From Desulfobacteraceae bacterium UBA2230 (GTDB taxonomy: Bacteria; Desulfobacterota; Desulfobacteria; Desulfobacterales; Desulfosarcinaceae): a stretch of DNA of 11,872 nucleotides. The notes below the pieces were generated by a model. That model was not told the origin of the DNA, made no database searches, and worked only from the letters and a program-made list of their open reading frames with translations. Shown piece by piece: positions 1 to 6,389 of the stretch. The translations under genes were made by a program, and so were the position numbers. Location: the NCBI GenBank assembly GCA_002348005.1, contig DDYQ01000246.1:2728-14599 (forward strand). Reading direction: 5' to 3'. How positions within the stretch are numbered: position 1 is the stretch's first letter; each line of letters begins with the position of its first letter.

Positions 1-374
1 CCCGCCATATCGCCGCCGGCGACGTACTGGCCGCCCACATCCGCTATGCACAGATGCGTTCAATGGGTTCCCGGGCAAGCTGGGGGATCGCATACGACGA
101 GACAGCCGGTAACGGTTACCGGCTGTTCCGCGACGATTGTGAAGATTGCCCCAGGCTCCTGCCGGGCGAAGCCGACGACACGGTCGTTCCCGGCACTGGA
201 ATCAAGATAAGTCCCCCTCGCTTCAGTTTACGGTTTGACGAACGCGGCCGTCCATTTGTCAATGCTTCTCCCCTCGCCGAAGGGGCCTTGACGCTCACCT
301 TGGCCATGAATGGACAACCCGACCGCAAACTGGTGGTCATCGCCAATACGGGTTATGTTCAATGGAAACCGTGA
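1..374 (+). CDS. FimT/GspH/MshC-like minor pseudopilin, 5' end outside window
   Basis: This is the C-terminal 123 residues of a minor pilin; the reading frame is open to the left edge (first full codon at 3), so the start and prepilin leader lie upstream. The visible part begins with an amphipathic helix (DVLAAHIRYAQMRSMGS), followed by WGIAYD and a beta-rich globular tail. That is the usual layout of GspH/FimT/MshC pseudopilins after their hydrophobic N-terminal helix. Such proteins sit in the inner membrane until built into a pilus or pseudopilus tip. A Cys pair (DDCEDCP) near the middle could form a small disulphide loop in the periplasm. The ATG at 54 is in frame but falls inside the conserved helix and is not the real start. 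The stop overlaps the next pilin gene by 13 nt, which indicates an operon. The family call is by pattern; which minor pilin it is cannot be settled without the N terminus. Confidence 0.75.
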   Translation, partial: RHIAAGDVLAAHIRYAQMRSMGSRASWGIAYDETAGNGYRLFRDDCEDCPRLLPGEADDTVVPGTGIKISPPRFSLRFDERGRPFVNASPLAEGALTLTLAMNGQPDRKLVVIANTGYVQWKP

Positions 375-787
375 AACCTGACCAGAGTGGTTTTACGCTG
401 ATCGAAATCATCGTGGGGATCACGGTCTCGGCAATTCTGGCAGTGATCCTGAGCCAGATCGTGAGCGGCATGTCGCTGCGCAGCTACTGGCCCGTTCAGC
501 AGGTCGACGAAAAGCTGCTGCTGCAGGCGGCGATGAGCGATCTCAGCGCCGAACACCGCCGTTTGTTGATGGAAGACCCGGCGCCTCTGGACGGACTGCA
601 AACCTATATCGCGAACCTCAACGATGCATTCGCCGGTCGAGTTACAGCCTCTGTGGAATGTGTTGAATTCGACCCGCTGCATCGCACCGAACAGCCGCGA
701 CCGACGTGCGGGGATGTGGATAAAATCTGGAAAGTGACACTCGTCGGCGATGGCGGCCAGCGTCTGATCGCCCTTTTCACGCGGTGA
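362..787 (+). CDS. MshD-like minor prepilin
   Basis: A 141-residue minor pilin with a class III (prepilin) signal. The 10-residue leader ends in Gly10, and the mature protein begins FTLIE with the conserved Glu at position +5 (residue 15). A hydrophobic helix of about 20 residues follows (IIVGITVSAILAVILSQIV). Prepilin peptidase would cut after Gly10 on the cytoplasmic side. The segment just after the helix (RSYWPVQQVDEKLLLQAAM) resembles the MshD family of the MSHA pilus system, where a similar x-P-V-x-Q-V stretch is followed by a helix. The gene starts within the end of the preceding pilin (13-nt overlap) with no clear Shine-Dalgarno, so translation is probably coupled. GTG at 371 is an alternative in-frame start giving a 7-residue leader. 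Two cysteines (in SVECVE and PTCGD) could pair in the periplasm. The pilin call is firm; MshD rather than GspI/PilV is a resemblance. Confidence 0.82.
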   Translation: METVKPDQSGFTLIEIIVGITVSAILAVILSQIVSGMSLRSYWPVQQVDEKLLLQAAMSDLSAEHRRLLMEDPAPLDGLQTYIANLNDAFAGRVTASVECVEFDPLHRTEQPRPTCGDVDKIWKVTLVGDGGQRLIALFTR

Positions 788-791
788 ACCG

Positions 792-3700
792 ATGACCTCG
801 ACCCTTTGCGTCCCTTTCGGAGAGCGCCCGATCGTGCGCCAGCAAGGCTTTACGCTCATCGAGATGATCGCGGCACTGGCGCTTCTAGGCGTCCTGACCG
901 CAGTGTTCGGTATGGGCATTGTCACCGCCGCCCGCAGCTTTACCTTCAGCCGTGAAAATGTGCAGGTCGCCCAAAAAGGCCAGCTGGTCATGACGCGCAT
1001 CTCGCAGGAACTGATGGGGTTGATCGCCATCCGGATGATTGAGCAGCGCGCGGGCGAAGATCCCTTAATTATCTACGAGCACGCCGAAGCCGGCGCCCGG
1101 GTGGCGCGCGGTTACGCTTTGCGCTACCGCCAGGCCGACCGTACGCTGCGCCTGTACGTCGACGTCAATTCAGATACGCTCAGCGGTGACGGTTACCTGC
1201 TCGCCGAGGGCGTCACCGGGTTTGGTTTGAACTACCTCGAGGGAGAACTACCCTGGACCTCAGGGGATCTCAATTCCATTTCGGTCATTGAAATCCGGCT
1301 TCAGCTTTCGCGGGGGGACGATCCGGCGCATCCCCAGCAGTTCAGCACCCGGGTTTATCTACGCAAGACGCCGTACTTGAGCAGACCGGAATCCGGCCCC
1401 CCACGCCCCTCCGGACTGGCCTTCCTGATCGCCCTGCCGTGGCTCGGCTGGCGAAAGCGCCGTCAGCGCATCGTTTCCCCCAGGCAAGCCGGAAGCGCCC
1501 TGGTGGTTGTCGTCGTGTCGATTCTGATTTTTGCGGTCCTGGCGGCCGCCATCATTCCGATGGTCGGATCCTCCTCTCATCAGGTGGCGGTCACGGACGC
1601 CGCGGCGAAAGCGCTCTATCTGGCCGAGTCGGGGTTCCGCTTCGCGGAAAGCCGCTGGAATCCCTACGACTCCGAGATTGATCGACACAATGCCCTGGAA
1701 GAACTGGACGGAACTTACACCCTGTCCGGCGATGACGGCCAGTTCGATCTGCGTCTGGAAAGCTATTTTTTGGAACTGGCCGGCGACAGCGGCGCCTCCA
1801 ACTCCTTTCAGGCGCATTGCCCCGGTTCTCTACCCGACGATATGGATCTTTCGCGCATTCAAAGGCTTCGCATCGGCAATCAGACTGTCCTGGTAACCGA
1901 CGTCCGGAGCGTATCGGGCCAGGAAGAAGACAGCCTCCACATCACCTTGCAGGCCCCGCTCGGCTATTACCCCAGCCACACGCCGCTCCTGCTGGTCACC
2001 ACGGTATCGGGTATCGCAAACGGGGAACTTATTTACAACGACCCCCAAGGGGAGCTCTTCCCTTTGCGCAACGGCCCGATAATGATTGGCGGTTCCAACC
2101 TCATCGTTTTTTACCGCTTCAACGACCGGGAAGCCAATCGACTGGTCGGACTGATCAATCCTTTGGATAAAAACTGGACCGTAACGGCGAGTATCGGAGA
2201 TGAAGTCCTTCTGTTACCATCGGTGCGCCTGCATAGCACCGGACGCGCCGGCAGCGGGGACCTGCGCGTCGAACGGGAACTGGTTTACGAAGCACCGCTT
2301 TCCACTGCGGATGAGCTGACAACGCGCCAGCAGGTCACCGACACGGAGGGCGACCTGTTCTCATCATCCGTCGGGACGCACGAAGTTGCTGAACTGGACG
2401 GCAACAAGGTCCTGATCATTACGGGAACCGAGGGGACGGATGTCAAAAGCAGTCTGGCCAAACTGAACCTGCCGGCGGGTTCGGCCGTCGATTTCGGACT
2501 TGTGCAGCGCGGCACGGGCGGTTACCTGAGTTACGATGCCCAGGTCAAGGTCGGATTCTACGACAACATGGCAACCCCTCCCGTTCTGGGATATGAGAAA
2601 AGTCCGCCGGTTCCGGCCTACTACTCGGCAGGCCCGGTGTTCCGCCTGCGCCGCCCGTCGGGAGACGGCTACAACATGTACGGTCTTGGGTTCATGCGCA
2701 GCAACAGCGGCAAACCAGACGGACTTCCCGACGAAATTGTTCCGGAAGCCGTCCGCGACCATCGCGCCATCGTATTGTGGCAGCAAACCGGCAACGGACA
2801 GCACAGGACCTGGTTGGCATACAAACGCATGAGTGACCTGCATACCGATTTCGATTTCGAGGCGGGGGCCGCCAACTGGACATCGTCGGCCGCCAACGGT
2901 TCCTGGGACCTCATCGATAATGCTGAAGCCGCCAATTCCCCTTCCCGCTTTTACCGATTTCATGACTGGGGGAATAACAGTGCGACCACCGGCACATTGC
3001 ACTATCAGCCTGCACTGCGATTGCCGGAGAGTGATTCCATCTGGTTGAGTTTTTACAGCAAGTTCTATTCTGCTGAAGACGACGGGATTGTGATGCAGGT
3101 CCGAATAAGGGCAAATGGCGCCACGGCGAGGCAAATAGACACCGTACCCCAGACGGCATCGTTCTCCCGCAGGCAGGTCGACCTGTCGGAGTTTTCAGGC
3201 AGCCAAATCGAACTCCAGTTCCACTACCAGGACTTGTACTCCAATTATCACGAGGCGTTCTGGTCCATCGACGACGTGCGCATCGAAGCCGACTGGCCGG
3301 TTGAAAACAGCACGCTCATGGTGCGCCTGCAGGAGGCGGCGGCGCTGAATTTTACCTCCGGCGGACCGGACGCGATCCGTGCGGGCGACTGGGTGATCGG
3401 CGCGACCAGCGGAGCGCGCGGCCGGGTGGCGTTTGCCCCCATCTTGAGCGACATCCGGTGGAGCGAAGGCCGCGCGGCCGGTGTACTGCAGCTCAACCGC
3501 GTCTCGGGAACCTTCCAGGCCGAGGAGCTCAACGTGGCCGGCAAAGGCCGGCGCGCAACGATCCCCGAGTACAACGAAACGCTGCACCGCAAGGTCAATT
3601 TCATCAAAGCCTACTTTGGGCGCTCTCAAAGCTATGGCACGACAACCTTTGACGGCATCGAATACGGCAATTCCGACCGTTTCGATCCGGTAATGATCGG

Positions 3701-4040
3701 CACCCCCCGCCTCCCCTCAGGCGGTAAAGTGTTTTGGCCTCCTGAGAATGAAGGCGGCTGGACTCCAGCCGAAGATCGTTGTCGATTAATAGAATGGGAT
3801 GCACTCAACCCGGCGGTATCCGACCTGGCGTTTGTTCCCTGGCAATTGGGCGGGGTGCCGCGCAATCAGGTCATCATCCGCAGCCACGACGCGGATTTGC
3901 AGAGCATGGCCATAAACGGTGCGGCCGAGCTGGGCCTTTATGCGCTCGGTGACGGCGCCGCCAATATCTATTTCGACGATTTCGGCCTTCAGATCGATGT
4001 GCCCGTCCGTTCTCCTTTTCCAGCACCATTGCAACCATAG
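792..4040 (+). CDS. Giant fused minor pilin: MshO/PilW-like prepilin joined to MshP/PilX-like pilin-adhesin
   Basis: A 1082-residue protein with two pilin beginnings. Residues 1-19 are a prepilin leader ending RQQG19, then FTLIE with Glu24 and a hydrophobic helix to about 45. The GspJ/PilW/MshO-like beta domain that follows ends near VYLRKTP (about 198). Next come a Pro-rich linker, a short hydrophobic stretch (208-220), the basic run RKRRQR (221-226), and a second prepilin-like site RQAG234-SALVVVVV with its own hydrophobic helix and the PilX/MshP-type ALYLAESGFRFAE. From about 300 to the end the chain is beta-rich: a lectin/LamG-like region, a MAM or carbohydrate-binding-like beta sandwich (about 685-836, ending in SIDDVRIEAD), a GDWVIGATSGARG motif (865-877) and a closing YFDDFGLQID. 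Such proteins are expected at the pilus tip as adhesins. ATG 792 lies 4 nt after the preceding stop; GTG 834, preceded by GGAGAG, is a credible alternative giving the compact leader MRQQG. No internal start with a ribosome site separates the halves. Fusion is seen; function is inferred. Confidence 0.8.
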   Translation: MTSTLCVPFGERPIVRQQGFTLIEMIAALALLGVLTAVFGMGIVTAARSFTFSRENVQVAQKGQLVMTRISQELMGLIAIRMIEQRAGEDPLIIYEHAEAGARVARGYALRYRQADRTLRLYVDVNSDTLSGDGYLLAEGVTGFGLNYLEGELPWTSGDLNSISVIEIRLQLSRGDDPAHPQQFSTRVYLRKTPYLSRPESGPPRPSGLAFLIALPWLGWRKRRQRIVSPRQAGSALVVVVVSILIFAVLAAAIIPMVGSSSHQVAVTDAAAKALYLAESGFRFAESRWNPYDSEIDRHNALEELDGTYTLSGDDGQFDLRLESYFLELAGDSGASNSFQAHCPGSLPDDMDLSRIQRLRIGNQTVLVTDVRSVSGQEEDSLHITLQAPLGYYPSHTPLLLVTTVSGIANGELIYNDPQGELFPLRNGPIMIGGSNLIVFYRFNDREANRLVGLINPLDKNWTVTASIGDEVLLLPSVRLHSTGRAGSGDLRVERELVYEAPLSTADELTTRQQVTDTEGDLFSSSVGTHEVAELDGNKVLIITGTEGTDVKSSLAKLNLPAGSAVDFGLVQRGTGGYLSYDAQVKVGFYDNMATPPVLGYEKSPPVPAYYSAGPVFRLRRPSGDGYNMYGLGFMRSNSGKPDGLPDEIVPEAVRDHRAIVLWQQTGNGQHRTWLAYKRMSDLHTDFDFEAGAANWTSSAANGSWDLIDNAEAANSPSRFYRFHDWGNNSATTGTLHYQPALRLPESDSIWLSFYSKFYSAEDDGIVMQVRIRANGATARQIDTVPQTASFSRRQVDLSEFSGSQIELQFHYQDLYSNYHEAFWSIDDVRIEADWPVENSTLMVRLQEAAALNFTSGGPDAIRAGDWVIGATSGARGRVAFAPILSDIRWSEGRAAGVLQLNRVSGTFQAEELNVAGKGRRATIPEYNETLHRKVNFIKAYFGRSQSYGTTTFDGIEYGNSDRFDPVMIGTPRLPSGGKVFWPPENEGGWTPAEDRCRLIEWDALNPAVSDLAFVPWQLGGVPRNQVIIRSHDADLQSMAINGAAELGLYALGDGAANIYFDDFGLQIDVPVRSPFPAPLQP
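819..824 (+). promoter_or_regulatory. Ribosome-binding site candidate supporting alternative GTG start at 834
   Basis: GGAGAG lies 9 nt before an in-frame GTG (834). Starting there gives MRQQG-FTLIE, a five-residue leader typical of prepilins, whereas ATG 792 gives a 19-residue leader and has no clear Shine-Dalgarno. ATG 792 could still be used by coupling to the stop at 785-787. The two starts differ only in leader length, so the mature protein is identical after processing. Confidence 0.4.
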
Positions 4041-4045
4041 CTTCA

Positions 4046-4053
4046 GAGAGGAG
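4046..4053 (+). promoter_or_regulatory. Ribosome-binding site that fixes the TTG start of the acyl-CoA synthetase
   Basis: GAGAGGAG stands 6 nt before TTG 4060. The first ATG of the open frame (3919) lies deep inside the preceding pilin gene and would add 47 residues of low-complexity sequence unlike any ATP-grasp protein. The next ATG (4096) has no Shine-Dalgarno. The site therefore selects TTG 4060. Confidence 0.75.
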
Positions 4054-4059
4054 CGTCAG

Positions 4060-6234
4060 TTGAATCCCGATTTACCGCCCCAAAATGCGCAGCGCATGGT
4101 CCTGGACGAACATCTCAGCAAGCAGCTGCTCAAACGCTACGGAATTCCCGTGGTAGAGGAAATTTCGGTTCCCGAAGAGGAAGCGGTCGTCGCGGCGGCC
4201 CGCGCCATCGGCTTCCCGGTGGTGCTCAAGGGCGTGGGGACGCACCTTGCGCATAAAACCGAACGCGGTGCGGTGGCGCTCGACCTTGCCGACGCCCGGG
4301 CAGTCCGCCGTGCCGCCGCACGCATGCGTCGCAGAATCGGCGCTGATTTGAAGTCATACCTGGTTCAACCGTACATTCGTGGCCAGCGCGAATTGATGGC
4401 CGGCCTGATCCGCGACCCGCTGTTCGGTCCGGCGGTATTGTTCGGGGTGGGAGGGGTGTTCACCGAAGCCCTGGACGATATTGTGCTGCGACTGGCACCG
4501 CTGAGCGAGAGCGAGGCCGACGCCATGCTCGACAGCATCCGGGCCGCCCGGCTGCTCGGTCCCATGCGCGGCGAGCCGGCCGCGGACCGCATCGCCCTGG
4601 TGCGCATTCTGACCGGCCTCGCCCGACTGGCCCATGATCATCCGAATATTGCCGAAATCGATATCAATCCATTGCGAGTCACTGCGCAGGGGGAAGTGCT
4701 CGCCGTGGACGCATTGATCGTCACCTCAGAGCCTTCGCCTGCTCCGTGTCCGCCCGCCGTAAACCCCCAAGCCGTAATGGCTTTTTTCCACCCGCGCCGC
4801 ATCGCCTTCATCGGCGCGTCCGCCCAGATGGGCAAGTGGGGCCATATCCTGGTTTCGAACACCCTGGGCGGCGGGTATGAAGGGGAGATCTTTCTGGTCA
4901 ACCCTAAGGGCGGTCGGATCGCCGGGCGCGACGTCTACTCACGAATCGCCGATCTGCCCGGGCAGATCGATCTGGCCGTGGTGACGCTGCCGGCCGATAA
5001 AACGCTCGATCTGATACCGCAACTGCATGCCAAACGCATTCGCCACCTCGTATTGATCACATCAGGGTTTACTGAAACCGGAAATGCCGGCCGCATACTG
5101 GAACAGCGCCTGGTCGCGGCGGCACGCGAGGCCGATATCGTGATCCTGGGACCCAATACCATGGGGATTGCCAACCCCCATATCCGGTTGTTCTGCACCG
5201 GATCGACCGTGTCCCCGCCGGCGGGCGCAACCTCAATGGCGGCCCAGTCGGGCAATATGGGCACCCAGTTGCTGGCTTTTGCCGAACAACACGACCTGGG
5301 CATCCGCTGCTTCGCCGGCAGCGGCAACGAGGCCATGCTCGCCATCGAAGACTACCTGGAAGCGTTTGAATCCGATCCCTTGACCCGCACGATCATGCTC
5401 TATGTGGAGAGTGTTAAAAATGGTCGTCGATTCTATGAAAGCGCGGCGCGCATCGGACGCCGAAAGCCGATTATGCTGCTCAAGGGCGGTCGGACGCCGG
5501 TCGGTTTGCAGGCGGCGGCCAGCCACACCGGTGCCCTGGCCTCCGATCAGCGCGTCTTCGATGCCATGTGCCACCAGGCCGGCATCGTCACCGCCGATCA
5601 GCCGATGGAGCTTCTGGACCTGGCCGCGGCGTTTGCTTCCCTGCCCCTTCCCCAGGGCCCCCGGGTGGCCATCATGACCTGGGGCGGCGGGTGGGGGGTG
5701 GTCACCGCCGATTTGTGCCAACACTACGGTCTTTCGGTTCCGCCGCTCGACGCCAGAATCATTGAAGCCATCGACACGATTCTGCCGCCCTACTGGAGCC
5801 GTGCCAATCCGATCGATCTGGTGGGTGAACAGGAAATTTCCATTCCGTTCAAAATACTTGAAATTTTAATGCAGTGGCCGGGGTGCGACGCGGTGATCAA
5901 CCTGGGAATCCTGGGACGACGCCAATTCTTCGGACGCCTGTCCGCCATGGTCGCCAAGGCCGATCCGACGATCCCCGCGGCTTATCTGGCCGACGTGGAC
6001 CGCATGCTGCAGCGCTTCGAAGAGGATTTGATCCGCCGGGTCACCGAACTGATGACCCGCTATCGAAAACCCATTGTGGGGGTCAGTTTGCTCAGCGGCG
6101 CCGAAAGTCGCACCATCCGCCGGGTAGCGGATGCCGAATACCCGGCCGTTTTCTACGAAACACCGGAACGTGCCGTGCGCGCGATTGCCAAGATGTCGCG
6201 CTACCGCCGTTTTCTTGAACGTGCGCAGGCTTGA
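4060..6234 (+). CDS. Acetate/acyl-CoA ligase (ADP-forming), fused beta-alpha subunits
   Basis: A 724-residue fused enzyme of the ADP-forming acyl-CoA synthetase family. It interconverts acyl-CoA + ADP + Pi with acid + CoA + ATP and probably acts in the cytosol in acetate or short-chain acid metabolism. Residues about 13-225 form the ATP-grasp (beta) part, with LAHKTERGAV (His65, matching the beta-subunit histidine of the family) and the closing EIDINPL (199-205). Residues about 240-370 are the CoA-binding Rossmann part (FIGASAQMGKWG, 251-261). A succinyl-CoA-ligase-like part follows, with AAQSGNMG, the GNEA motif (422-425) and ASHTGALASD, whose His489 is the expected phosphohistidine. There is no GNAT domain, so it is not a Pat-type acetyltransferase. 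The beta-before-alpha order is the reverse of the common bacterial alpha-beta fusion. The TTG start is chosen from the GAGAGGAG six bases upstream. It begins 19 nt after the pilin stop, suggesting co-transcription. Substrate (acetate, propionate, aryl acid) cannot be read from sequence. Confidence 0.9.
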   Translation: MNPDLPPQNAQRMVLDEHLSKQLLKRYGIPVVEEISVPEEEAVVAAARAIGFPVVLKGVGTHLAHKTERGAVALDLADARAVRRAAARMRRRIGADLKSYLVQPYIRGQRELMAGLIRDPLFGPAVLFGVGGVFTEALDDIVLRLAPLSESEADAMLDSIRAARLLGPMRGEPAADRIALVRILTGLARLAHDHPNIAEIDINPLRVTAQGEVLAVDALIVTSEPSPAPCPPAVNPQAVMAFFHPRRIAFIGASAQMGKWGHILVSNTLGGGYEGEIFLVNPKGGRIAGRDVYSRIADLPGQIDLAVVTLPADKTLDLIPQLHAKRIRHLVLITSGFTETGNAGRILEQRLVAAAREADIVILGPNTMGIANPHIRLFCTGSTVSPPAGATSMAAQSGNMGTQLLAFAEQHDLGIRCFAGSGNEAMLAIEDYLEAFESDPLTRTIMLYVESVKNGRRFYESAARIGRRKPIMLLKGGRTPVGLQAAASHTGALASDQRVFDAMCHQAGIVTADQPMELLDLAAAFASLPLPQGPRVAIMTWGGGWGVVTADLCQHYGLSVPPLDARIIEAIDTILPPYWSRANPIDLVGEQEISIPFKILEILMQWPGCDAVINLGILGRRQFFGRLSAMVAKADPTIPAAYLADVDRMLQRFEEDLIRRVTELMTRYRKPIVGVSLLSGAESRTIRRVADAEYPAVFYETPERAVRAIAKMSRYRRFLERAQA

Positions 6235-6269
6235 CGCCGCCCCGACGTTGTGATGCGTTTAACTTTCTG

Positions 6270-6300
6270 GTATTCGTACGTATTCACTGGAACGGGAACG
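6270..6300 (+). repeat. Short direct repeats upstream of the MCE operon
   Basis: Two short direct repeats stand close together in the only sizeable gap before the MCE operon. GTATTC occurs at 6270-6275 and 6280-6285, around a CGTACG palindrome. A perfect tandem GGAACG-GGAACG follows at 6289-6300. Such repeats could be an operator, but chance is not excluded. A weak sigma-70-like pair overlaps (TTGTGA 6248-6253, 17-nt spacer, TATTCG 6271-6276). The -10 match is poor, so I do not call a promoter. Confidence 0.25.
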
Positions 6301-6323
6301 TTGCCAGGGAACTTGCTTTGATC

Positions 6324-6328
6324 AGGAG
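6324..6328 (+). promoter_or_regulatory. Strong ribosome-binding site ahead of a leader ORF, not of mlaE
   Basis: AGGAG lies 7 nt before ATG 6336, which is out of frame with the permease gene (ATG 6382). The permease start itself has only a weak purine stretch (GAGACGG). No in-frame ATG, GTG or TTG exists in the permease frame between its upstream stop (6319) and 6382, so this ribosome site serves the leader ORF. Confidence 0.45.
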
Positions 6329-6335
6329 CGTGGCG

Positions 6336-6389
6336 ATGGAAGATCGACTGCTTCACCTTCCCATTCAATCGAGACGGTCGCATGGCTGA
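6336..6389 (+). CDS. Possible 17-codon leader peptide overlapping mlaE start
   Basis: A short frame encoding MEDRLLHLPIQSRRSHG, preceded by a well-spaced AGGAG. It ends with TGA at 6387-6389, eight bases into the permease gene. The arrangement is typical of translational coupling: ribosomes finishing the leader could restart at ATG 6382, four bases before the stop codon's first base. The peptide resembles nothing I know and may have no function of its own. It could also be a chance frame; no family support is visible. Confidence 0.3.
   Translation: MEDRLLHLPIQSRRSHG

Noticed and set aside
359..1030. 223-codon open frame on the minus strand
   Set aside because: It spans antisense to two pilin genes, including their conserved prepilin sites, and its product is rich in Arg, His and Gln without domain structure.
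1377..1379. Internal TTG as a separate start for the second pilin half
   Set aside because: It is in frame, but the preceding bases (about 1360-1376) contain no Shine-Dalgarno-like run, and there is no stop codon ending the first half. A fusion fits better.
1439..1681. Alternative-frame ORF starting at GTG near the pilin junction, considered as a sign of a frameshift
   Set aside because: Its product lacks pilin features, while the main frame reads through with both conserved halves intact, so no frameshift is needed to explain the sequence.
2364..3134. 256-codon open frame on the minus strand
   Set aside because: Antisense to the giant pilin; no recognisable motif and no ribosome site considered convincing.
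3919..4059. N-terminal extension of the acyl-CoA synthetase to ATG 3919
   Set aside because: It would overlap 122 bases of the pilin gene and add residues unlike the family; the TTG at 4060 has a well-placed Shine-Dalgarno.
6288..6306. Sigma-54-like promoter (TGGAACG ... TTGCCA)
   Set aside because: The GG and GC elements are 12 bases apart instead of the required 10.
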